Made by a program: the position numbers and the translations under genes | DNA from: Chloracidobacterium sp. | Lineage (GTDB): Bacteria; Acidobacteriota; Blastocatellia; Pyrinomonadales; Pyrinomonadaceae | Direction of reading: 5' to 3' | Assembly: GCA_016715795.1 (NCBI GenBank) | Contig: JADJXP010000002.1 | Location: forward strand, 744,001-808,000 | Length of the DNA stretch: 64,000 nucleotides | The notes under the pieces: model-generated | Seen by the model: only the letters and a program-made list of their open reading frames with translations | Databases searched by the model: none | Told to the model about the DNA's origin: nothing | In this document: in pieces, positions 43,973 to 51,216 of the stretch | Position numbering within the stretch: position 1 is the first letter of the stretch | Layout of the letters: each line of letters opens with the position of its first letter

Positions 43973-46096
43973 ATGGCAAGAAAATATTTGAATGAGTCGA
44001 TCAAGGTCGGAAATCAGGACCTGATCGTCGAGACCGGTAAGGTCGCAAAACAGGCCGATGGTTCGGTCGTAATTAGATACGGAGACACGATGGTGCTGGT
44101 CGCCGCCGTGTCGGCCCGCACGGCGCGTGAGGGCATGGATTTTTTCCCGCTGACGGTTGAATACCGTGAGAATTCATTTTCGGCCGGGCGCATTCCCGGG
44201 AACTACTTTCGCCGCGAGGGACGCCCGAACGAAAAAGAGGTGCTGACCTGCCGGATGATCGATCGCCCCGTTAGGCCGCTTTTCGCCGACGGTTATCGCT
44301 TTGAAACGCAGATCGTGGCGTCGGTCATCTCAGCGGACACAGACAACGATCCCGATGTTATCGCGATCACAGGTGCGTCGTGCGCTCTTTACCTCTCGGA
44401 CATTCCGTTTCACAACCCAATAGCGGGCGTGCGTATCGGGTTGATAGACGGAAAATATCTGATTAATCCGACCTACGACGAGCGGCGTGAATCGAACCTC
44501 AACCTGATCGTCGCGGGCACCGAAGAGGCCATCTGCATGGTCGAGTGCGAGGCCAATGAGGTCGAGGAAAAGATCATGGTCGAGGCCCTGATGCTTGCAC
44601 ACCGCGAGATCAAGCGACTGTGCCTGTGGCAGAAAGAGCTTGGCAAAGCACTGAACATCACAAAGCGAGAGTACACGCCGGCACCGATCGATGAGAAGGT
44701 GCTCGCCGAGGTCGAGAAGAAGTTCGTCGATAAACTGCGCAAAGCGCTCGATTCGACGGGCCGTGAGAAGATTGAGGTTTACGCAGGCATCGACGCACTG
44801 AAGAAAGAGGTCGTCGAGAGCTTTCCCGAGGACGAGCCCGAAACACGGGCAATGGCCGGAAAGGCCTTTGGTCACTTAAAAGAGAAGATCTTTCGTGAGG
44901 ACATGCTTGGGAACAAGCGTCGTCCGGACGGCCGTAAGTTCTCGGAAATTCGCCCGATCTCATGTGAGGTCGGCTGGCTGCCGCGTGTACACGGTTCGGC
45001 CCTTTTCACCAGAGGTGAGACCCAGGCGATGGTCACGACGACGCTGGGGACGAAAGTGGACGGCCAGTTCATGGACGACCTGGAGAAAGGCACGATCGAC
45101 CGGCGCTTCATGCTCCACTATAATTTCCCGCCGTACTCGGTTGGCGAGACGGGCCGGTTTGGCTCAACATCACGCCGGGAGACGGGCCATGGAAATCTCG
45201 CCCGGCGGGCGATCGCTGCGGTTCTGCCGAGCGACGAGGAATTTCCATACACGCTCCGCATCGTTTCGGACATTACTGAGTCGAACGGCTCGTCGTCGAT
45301 GGCGTCGGTCTGCGGCGGCATCCTGAGCCTGATGGACGCGGGCGTGCCGATCAAGAAACCAGTCGCTGGCGTCGCTATGGGTTTGGTGATGGAGGGCAAC
45401 CGGTACGCGATCCTTTCGGACATCGCAGGAGCCGAAGATCATTACGGCGATATGGACTTTAAGGTCACTGGAACCGCCGATGGTATCACCGCGCTGCAGA
45501 TGGATATCAAGATCAGCGGCATCAACGCAATGATCCTGCAGGAAGCTCTGGAGCAGGCCAGGAAAGGCCGCCTGCACATCCTCGACGTCATGGCAAAGGC
45601 CATCGCCGAGCCGCGTGAGGACCTGTCGCAATACGCTCCGCGAATCATAACGATCAAGATCCATCCCGACAAGATCCGCGACGTTATCGGCAAGGGCGGC
45701 TCGGTCATTCGGGCACTCGTGGAGGAAACCGGTGCCAAGATCGATGTCGAGGACGACGGCACGGTCATGATCGCGACGAACGACGGCGCGGCCGCAGAAC
45801 AGGCTATCGCTCGGATCAAGGCGATCACGGCCGAGGCTGAGGTTGGCGAGACCTATCTCGGGACGGTTTCGAGGATCGTCGATTTCGGAGCGTTCGTTGA
45901 GATCATTCCGGGCCTCGACGGGCTGCTGCACATCTCAGAGATATCTGACCGCCGCGTTAAGGATGTTCGTGACGAACTCAAGGAAGGCCAGCAGATCCTC
46001 GTTAAGTGTATCGGCAAGGAAGGAAACAAGGTCAAACTCTCTCGTAAGGCGATCCTCGCCGAGGAAAAGGCCAAGGCCAGCGGCGACGCAGAGTAA
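43973..46096 (+). CDS. pnp: polyribonucleotide nucleotidyltransferase (PNPase)
   Basis: 707 residues: two RNase PH domains (for example FFPLTVEYRENSFSAGRIPGNYFRREGRPNEKEVLTCRMIDR and TTLGTKVDGQ...), then a KH domain (IRDVIGKGGSVIRALVEETGAKIDVEDDG) and an S1 domain (GETYLGTVSRIVDFGAFVEIIPGLDGLLHISEI). It degrades RNA 3' to 5' in the cytoplasm. The ATG at 43973 (MARKYLNESI) has AAGGAAC before it and is preferred to 43955. Confidence 0.97.
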   Translation: MARKYLNESIKVGNQDLIVETGKVAKQADGSVVIRYGDTMVLVAAVSARTAREGMDFFPLTVEYRENSFSAGRIPGNYFRREGRPNEKEVLTCRMIDRPVRPLFADGYRFETQIVASVISADTDNDPDVIAITGASCALYLSDIPFHNPIAGVRIGLIDGKYLINPTYDERRESNLNLIVAGTEEAICMVECEANEVEEKIMVEALMLAHREIKRLCLWQKELGKALNITKREYTPAPIDEKVLAEVEKKFVDKLRKALDSTGREKIEVYAGIDALKKEVVESFPEDEPETRAMAGKAFGHLKEKIFREDMLGNKRRPDGRKFSEIRPISCEVGWLPRVHGSALFTRGETQAMVTTTLGTKVDGQFMDDLEKGTIDRRFMLHYNFPPYSVGETGRFGSTSRRETGHGNLARRAIAAVLPSDEEFPYTLRIVSDITESNGSSSMASVCGGILSLMDAGVPIKKPVAGVAMGLVMEGNRYAILSDIAGAEDHYGDMDFKVTGTADGITALQMDIKISGINAMILQEALEQARKGRLHILDVMAKAIAEPREDLSQYAPRIITIKIHPDKIRDVIGKGGSVIRALVEETGAKIDVEDDGTVMIATNDGAAAEQAIARIKAITAEAEVGETYLGTVSRIVDFGAFVEIIPGLDGLLHISEISDRRVKDVRDELKEGQQILVKCIGKEGNKVKLSRKAILAEEKAKASGDAE

Positions 46097-46425
46097 ACTT
46101 AGCCCCGAATTTCGGGAATAGACGGCCGGTTACTACTATTTTGTGGTAGCCGGCTTCTTCTTTCTCGACCTGAAGAAAAGCCGGAAATTCTTTGAAAAAC
46201 TGTGGAAGTTTGTCCGCATTAGGCATATTTTCTGTCTGAATTAGTGGAATTTGCGTGTTTTTGGCTGGAAAGGGCGGAAATTTATCAAAAAGTAGGTGCA
46301 TTTGAACTAGTTTTTTGCTATATTTTTCGCACTGCCCCCAAAAATCAAATCGACAGTGAGTGCCAACCGAACTGTGGAAGCCGATCAGGTTTTCGCCGTG
46401 TATACCGTTTAGTCAGGTTACAGAC
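46097..46425. other. 329-bp gap after pnp
   Basis: It begins with a CCCGAA/TTCGGG palindrome (46103-46115) and the likely pnp terminator (46125-46154). The remainder is AT-rich compared with the flanks and leads to the PEP-CTERM gene; no promoter is clear and no gene is supported. Confidence 0.4.
46125..46154 (+). terminator. probable pnp terminator
   Basis: GCCGG-TTACTAC pairs with GTA-GCCGGC with a bulge, followed by TTCTTCTTTCT. It lies 29 bp past the pnp stop. Confidence 0.5.
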
Positions 46426-47070
46426 ATGAGAAACATAAATGTAAGAGGGTTACTCTCGATAGTTTGCGTCATTTCGATCTTGGCGGGCTTTAGTAAGGTC
46501 GCGGCCGGGCCGGTGCAATTCGGCGACGTCATCCAACTCGTCAATGCCCGTCCGGGCAAGGCCGAGACGACAATGTTTACGCGGCTTTCGGTTGAAGGCC
46601 AGTATTCGTATCTAACGGGCGACGATGACGACGACAAGAAAAAGCAACAGGATGGCCGCGTCATTACCGAGACGAGAACAGATATCGTCCAGGATGAGGT
46701 CTGCGATTGCGAAGAGGAAGTGGTCAAAAAGCGCGGATTCCCTAAATGGGCGCTCTTGGGACTCGCCGCGATTCCGATTGCGTTCATCCTGATCAAACGC
46801 AAAAAAGATACGCCGACGCCAACCGCGACTGTGCCGTTCCAGACGCCGACGCCTGGAGTAACGCCGACACCAGGTGTTACACCGACGCCGGGGACAACTC
46901 CGACGCCACAGATGACGCCGACGCCTCAGGTCTCGCCGACGCCGCCGGAGCCAGTACCTGAGCCAATGACGATCCTGCTCTTTGGCACGGGCTTGGCATC
47001 CATTGGCCTAGCGGCCCGCCGCAGATTTGGCAAGAAGGGCGAGAAGAAAGGTGAAAAAGACACAGAATAG
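46426..47070 (+). CDS. PEP-CTERM sorting-domain protein with Thr-Pro repeats
   Basis: 214 residues. A signal peptide (MRNINVRGLLSIVCVISILAG...) leads to a short domain with a run of Asp/Lys (DDDDDKKKQQ) and CDCEEE, then a hydrophobic helix (WALLGLAAIPIAFILI) before KRKKD, Thr-Pro repeats (about residues 130-180) and the C-terminal signal VPEPMTILLFGTGLASIGLAARRR. The latter is the PEP-CTERM pattern recognised by exosortase; no exosortase is in the window. Two oddities are an internal membrane helix and about 14 residues after the RRR cluster. The start at 46426 is chosen because it begins the signal peptide. Confidence 0.8.
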   Translation: MRNINVRGLLSIVCVISILAGFSKVAAGPVQFGDVIQLVNARPGKAETTMFTRLSVEGQYSYLTGDDDDDKKKQQDGRVITETRTDIVQDEVCDCEEEVVKKRGFPKWALLGLAAIPIAFILIKRKKDTPTPTATVPFQTPTPGVTPTPGVTPTPGTTPTPQMTPTPQVSPTPPEPVPEPMTILLFGTGLASIGLAARRRFGKKGEKKGEKDTE

Positions 47071-47131
47071 ATATATGATGTGTGACGCGCCGCCGATTGG
47101 CGGCGCGGCCATCGTCCAGAGGAAAAGAAAA

Positions 47132-48085
47132 ATGCGATTCAAGAGATATAACTTTCTTTTTATGGTTGGTCTGGTCCTCACACTCGGGCTGACAACGGCT
47201 TTTGCGAGTGGCGGCGACAAGGATTCAAAACGCCCCAAGAATACAGGGACGCTGAGTGTCAAGACCGCCGACAAGGCATATCCGATCAAGGTTGACGGGC
47301 AGTATATAGGAATGAGCGGCGTTGGCCACGGTGCCGAGTTCTACCTAAGCCCTGGTATCCATACCGTTGAGGTCACGGGCGAGGACGGTAAGGTTTGGCG
47401 GGACGAGATCGAGGTTCTGCGTGACCGCAAGCACTGTATCTGCCTCAAGATGATCCGCGAGACCATCACCAAGCCGTGTCCTTACCGGTTTCATCTCGAA
47501 GGGCCTGATCGTATTACGGAAGGTGACCTGGTGACCTTTGCCGCCATCAACTCAGGAACTGCACCAATTCCGCTCCGTTACGCATGGCGCGTTTCAAACG
47601 GGCGGATCACGAGCGGCTTGGGCTCCACGTCGATCACCGTCGATTCTACCGGTCTGGGCGGCAAGTCGATCAATGCCGAACTTGATGTCAACGACGACGT
47701 GTATGACAACGCATGCCGTCAGGTCATCTCGGTGCCGACGGATGTCATACCGCAACGCGAGCCCGAGGTTCCAAAGCCGTACCGCTGTGACGAATTTGAG
47801 TCCAAGTCGGCGGATGAGGACAAGGCACGGCTCGACAACTGTGTGATCCAGGCCCAGAACACGCCGGATTCGCAGCTCTACATCATCATCTACCCGGGCA
47901 CCGACCGTCGCAGCTCGACCGTGAATACGTACGATCGCCTGTCGAAGCGTGCTCTGGATTACCTGGTGAAGAACCGCGGCTTTGACCCAAGGCGTATACA
48001 GATCGTTAAGGGAAGTCCACGGCTTAAGACCACGTTCGTCCTGTGGATCGTCCCGCCGGGGGCGACATTGCCACCGATCGACTAG
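47132..48085 (+). CDS. secreted protein with OmpA-like C-terminus
   Basis: 317 residues. A signal peptide (RYNFLFMVGLVLTLGLTTAFA) is followed by a PEGA-like segment (GTLSVKTADKAYPIKVDGQYIGM...SPGIHTVEVTGEDG), a PKD-like beta domain (YAWRVSNGRITSG) and a C-terminal part with STVNTYDRLSKRALDYLVKNRGFDPRRIQIVKG, which resembles the N-x-x-L-S-x-x-R-A pattern of OmpA peptidoglycan-binding domains. It is probably periplasmic or outer-membrane associated. Ribosome site AGAGGAAAAG fixes the start at 47132; the longer frame overlaps the preceding gene. Function unknown. Confidence 0.72.
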   Translation: MRFKRYNFLFMVGLVLTLGLTTAFASGGDKDSKRPKNTGTLSVKTADKAYPIKVDGQYIGMSGVGHGAEFYLSPGIHTVEVTGEDGKVWRDEIEVLRDRKHCICLKMIRETITKPCPYRFHLEGPDRITEGDLVTFAAINSGTAPIPLRYAWRVSNGRITSGLGSTSITVDSTGLGGKSINAELDVNDDVYDNACRQVISVPTDVIPQREPEVPKPYRCDEFESKSADEDKARLDNCVIQAQNTPDSQLYIIIYPGTDRRSSTVNTYDRLSKRALDYLVKNRGFDPRRIQIVKGSPRLKTTFVLWIVPPGATLPPID

Positions 48086-48102
48086 GACGGCCTGAAATGA
48101 TG

Positions 48103-48133
48103 AAAGGGACGGGTGTCAGTCGCCCGTCCCTTT
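48103..48133. terminator. bidirectional terminator between convergent genes
   Basis: AAAGGGACGGG (48103-48113) pairs perfectly with CCCGTCCCTTT (48123-48133) followed by TT. It lies between the OmpA-like gene and the kinase gene and reaches the kinase stop codon. Confidence 0.85.
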
Positions 48134-50488
48134 TTAGTTCTTACACCCTCGCATTGCGATTTCCACATCGGGGCCAACGCTGTTTGCCTTTTTGTATAGC
48201 TCTAGGCTCTGGCTCACGAAGCGATACCCCGCGATAGCCCGATTCGTTTTACAGAGGGTAAGTCCAAGCGTCAGCAGAGTTCGTGCCCGAACCAAGTCCG
48301 CCGGTGATTGCGAACGATCATTAATCTCGATCGCGGTTCGGCTCAACTTTTCGGCTTCCGCATATGCCGCCTGTTCCAATGCGGCCTGGGCCTGATAGTT
48401 AAGATTTCGCGTTAGGTAATTATTGGCTTCACCGATCGTATTTTTGTAGATAACCTCTCCCTCACGGAGAAGCCCGGCCGCCTCGGCGTAGTTCCGTTGT
48501 CGAACAAGGCATTCTCCGAGCTTGGTAAGGGCAACCCCAGTTTCCCATCGCGAATTACCCGGAAGGGAGCGAAAGCCACTGAGAGACTCGCGAAGCAAGA
48601 GTTCGCTTTCGACCAGATCACCTTGGGCGAGGATCGCGGCGCCCAGATTTAGCTTTATCTCGGCCGCCAGCCCGCGTTCGTTCGCCGCCATGTCGAGTCC
48701 GGCGATCGTGGTGGATGCCTCCCGAAGGATGCGGATCGCCTGATCGGTTTCGCCCCTCATCGCGAGTGTAGAACCCAAACCGTGGAGGGCTGCGGCGAGT
48801 AGGTACACCTCTCCACCGCGCTGTCCACGATCCTCATCTCGACGCAGCATGGAGATAAGCCTCTCGTAAAGCTGCGTTGCATCCTCCAGCTTCCCAAGCT
48901 GGAAAAGGGACTCGCCAAGCTCATCCGTCGTGATAAGCGTCTCGCGATGTGCCTCTCCATAGAGCTCGGTCTGGATCGCCAGCGCTGTTCGCAGGTATTT
49001 CTCGCCTAGAGGATAACGGCCCTGTGAGTTATAGGCGTTGGCGATCGTGCGATAGATCTTCGCCCGCACATCGGGCTGATCTGCAAGCTCAGTATCGATC
49101 CTAGGTACGATATTATCGAGCATTTGATTAATGGTCACATCGCGGCCTTGGCCGCCGGCTACGGAGTTCCAACTCTGATTTGAGTACGAAAGCATCTCTT
49201 GTAGGAATTGGTTTATTTTCTCGGCCTTTGCCCGCTCGGCCTCGGCGGCATCGCGCTGCTGCCTCGCGGCCCTTGCCTGCCAAGCTGTCGTGACGATACC
49301 GCCGATCAGGATCAGAACGAGTAATGTTGCCATTGCGACCCCGATCCGGTGTCGGCTGATGAACTTCGCCGTCCGATATGTCACCGAATCCTCACGGGCA
49401 ATCACCGGCAGCCCCGCAAGATGTCGACGTATGTCATCAGAGAACTGCTCTACTGATGCGTAGCGTCTTTCAGGCTCCTTGCGAAGGGCTACTAGCACAA
49501 TGTTCTCGACGTCGCCCGCGAGTTCACCGGCACTAACAAGACTTTCGTTTGCAGTGTTCCCAAATAGCTGCTTTTGCGGCGAGGTTGGAGCGTCCTCGCA
49601 GATGACTCTGATCATCTCCTCGGGGCTGCGTGTACCAAACTCGTAGGGCGATCTACCCACCAATATTTCGTAGAGCACCACGCCGAGACTGTAGATGTCT
49701 GAAGCCGTCGTTATCGCTCCGCCACGAATTTGTTCCGGGCTGGCATAATCAGGCGTGAATGCGCTGAGGCTAGTCATTGTCTGGGCCTGAGTCCCATCGT
49801 TTTCGAGGATCTTGGCGATACCAAAGTCGAGCAACTTCGGCCGTCCGTCGGGGGTGACAAATATGTTCGAGGGCTTAAGATCGCGGTGTACTACGAGCCT
49901 GCGATGAGCGAAGGCGACGGCTTCGCATACTTTTTGAAACAATCCTAGGCGTTCGTGAAGATTTAGGCGCTTTACAAATTCTGTGATCGGAATACCATCG
50001 ACATATTCCATCACTAGGTAGGGAAGCCCATCTAACGTTGTTCCCCCATCTAGCAGACGAGCGATATACGGGTGCTGAAGATCGGCAAGGATCTGACGCT
50101 CGTGTAGGAATCGCCGGCGGACATTCGCCGTATCGAGGCCGGGCCGAACGATCTTGATGGCGACCTGATGACGAAATTCACCGTCGAACCGTTCGGCAAG
50201 AAAAACTGCCCCCATCCCACCATGGCCGATCTCGTCAAGTACCTTATATGGTCCGAACTCCTTACCGATGATCGATGATGAATCGCCTACAATGGACGAA
50301 ACTGAAAATGCCGACAATTCAATAAAATCGCCCGCACTTTCGTGTGAAGCAAGCAGAGATTGAACTTCGTCGATCAGGGTCGGATCTGGTCCGCACCGGG
50401 CAGAAATAAACTGTGTCCTTTCCGCCTCTGGCTCGTCGAGGGCGGCTAGGAATATCTCCTTGGCTTTTTCCCAGTCACCGTCAGCCAT
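48134..50488 (-). CDS. Ser/Thr protein kinase with TM helix and C-terminal TPR repeats
   Basis: 784 residues. The first 70 form a small helical region; then comes a full kinase domain with IGHGGMGAVF, the VAIK Lys, VHRDLKPSN, LDFGIA and DYASPEQ. One membrane helix (IGVAMATLLVLILIGGIVTTAW) is followed by a coiled stretch and about 350 residues of TPR-like repeats (IYRTIANAYNSQGRYPLGEKYLRTAL and similar). This is the common acidobacterial/planctomycete type. The ATG at 50488 overlaps the stop of the ECF sigma gene by 8 bp, so they are coupled; a Met at 50506 is also in frame. Target proteins are unknown. Confidence 0.9.
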   Translation of the reverse strand: MADGDWEKAKEIFLAALDEPEAERTQFISARCGPDPTLIDEVQSLLASHESAGDFIELSAFSVSSIVGDSSSIIGKEFGPYKVLDEIGHGGMGAVFLAERFDGEFRHQVAIKIVRPGLDTANVRRRFLHERQILADLQHPYIARLLDGGTTLDGLPYLVMEYVDGIPITEFVKRLNLHERLGLFQKVCEAVAFAHRRLVVHRDLKPSNIFVTPDGRPKLLDFGIAKILENDGTQAQTMTSLSAFTPDYASPEQIRGGAITTASDIYSLGVVLYEILVGRSPYEFGTRSPEEMIRVICEDAPTSPQKQLFGNTANESLVSAGELAGDVENIVLVALRKEPERRYASVEQFSDDIRRHLAGLPVIAREDSVTYRTAKFISRHRIGVAMATLLVLILIGGIVTTAWQARAARQQRDAAEAERAKAEKINQFLQEMLSYSNQSWNSVAGGQGRDVTINQMLDNIVPRIDTELADQPDVRAKIYRTIANAYNSQGRYPLGEKYLRTALAIQTELYGEAHRETLITTDELGESLFQLGKLEDATQLYERLISMLRRDEDRGQRGGEVYLLAAALHGLGSTLAMRGETDQAIRILREASTTIAGLDMAANERGLAAEIKLNLGAAILAQGDLVESELLLRESLSGFRSLPGNSRWETGVALTKLGECLVRQRNYAEAAGLLREGEVIYKNTIGEANNYLTRNLNYQAQAALEQAAYAEAEKLSRTAIEINDRSQSPADLVRARTLLTLGLTLCKTNRAIAGYRFVSQSLELYKKANSVGPDVEIAMRGCKN

Positions 50489-51050
50489 TACTTCGTGATA
50501 TCTCACGGTAAAGCCAGGCCTTTGCGACCGTCCATTCGCGTTTTACCGTTGCGGGAGAGATGCTGAGTGCATGAGCCGTTTCCTCGATAGTCAGCCCTCC
50601 AAAAAAGCGAAGCTCAACAATATTCCCTTGAAGACGATCTAACTCTTCAAGAGCACTGAGTGCATCGTCAAGGTCGACCAGGTCGAGGTCACGCCCCGTC
50701 GGATAGCTCACGGCCTCGTCCAGCGCCAGCCGCTGCCAAGCCCCACCACGTTTTTCTGCCTTTCGAGCGCGAGCGTGGTCTACAAGTATCTTCCTCATCA
50801 GGCGGGCAGCGACGGCAAAGAAATGTGCTCGATTCTGCCACGACACGTTCTTCCAGTCCACAAGGCGGATGTAGGCCTCGTGGACGAGGGCGGTGGCCTG
50901 CAGTGTATGCCCGGCCCGCTCATTGTTCAAATAACCTTGGGCAAGGCGACGCAACTCGTCATAGACGAGCGGTAGCAGTTTCTCAGGCGCCTCTCCGGAC
51001 CCGTCACTCAATTCATGTAGAAGGAGCGTAACTTCGTGCGTTTCAGGCAT
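50481..51050 (-). CDS. ECF-type RNA polymerase sigma factor (TIGR02999-like)
   Basis: 189 residues. Region 2 contains LVYDELRRLAQGYLNNER...LVHEAYIRLV and AARLMRKILVDHARARKAEKRGG; region 4 ends in VELRFFGGLTIEETAHALSISPATVKREWTVAKAWL. These are the marks of the TIGR02999/SigG-like group. The start at 51050 (MPETHEVTLLL) follows the family. It overlaps the kinase, suggesting that kinase and sigma act in one response, perhaps with no separate anti-sigma factor. Confidence 0.9.
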   Translation of the reverse strand: MPETHEVTLLLHELSDGSGEAPEKLLPLVYDELRRLAQGYLNNERAGHTLQATALVHEAYIRLVDWKNVSWQNRAHFFAVAARLMRKILVDHARARKAEKRGGAWQRLALDEAVSYPTGRDLDLVDLDDALSALEELDRLQGNIVELRFFGGLTIEETAHALSISPATVKREWTVAKAWLYREISRSNG

Positions 51051-51052
51051 TT

Positions 51053-51082
51053 TTGACAGGGTGATTATACTCCTTTTAATAT
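51053..51082 (+). promoter_or_regulatory. candidate sigma-70 promoter of the CxxCH/FG-GAP gene
   Basis: TTGACA at 51053-51058 and TAATAT at 51077-51082 with an 18-bp spacer, pointing to the gene at 51217 and about 130 nt before it. It starts 3 bp upstream of the divergent sigma gene start codon, so it may also influence that gene. Confidence 0.45.
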
Positions 51083-51216
51083 TCGTAGCGACAAGAATTT
51101 TCCCCTCTTCGAGTTGAACCGGACATAGAATCGGCCCCGGAGCGTGCATTTTTAGGCCCTGCTGCAATCGTGATAAAATCCTTGCGTCATTATATGTTGG
51201 AGGTTTTTTCTGCCTG

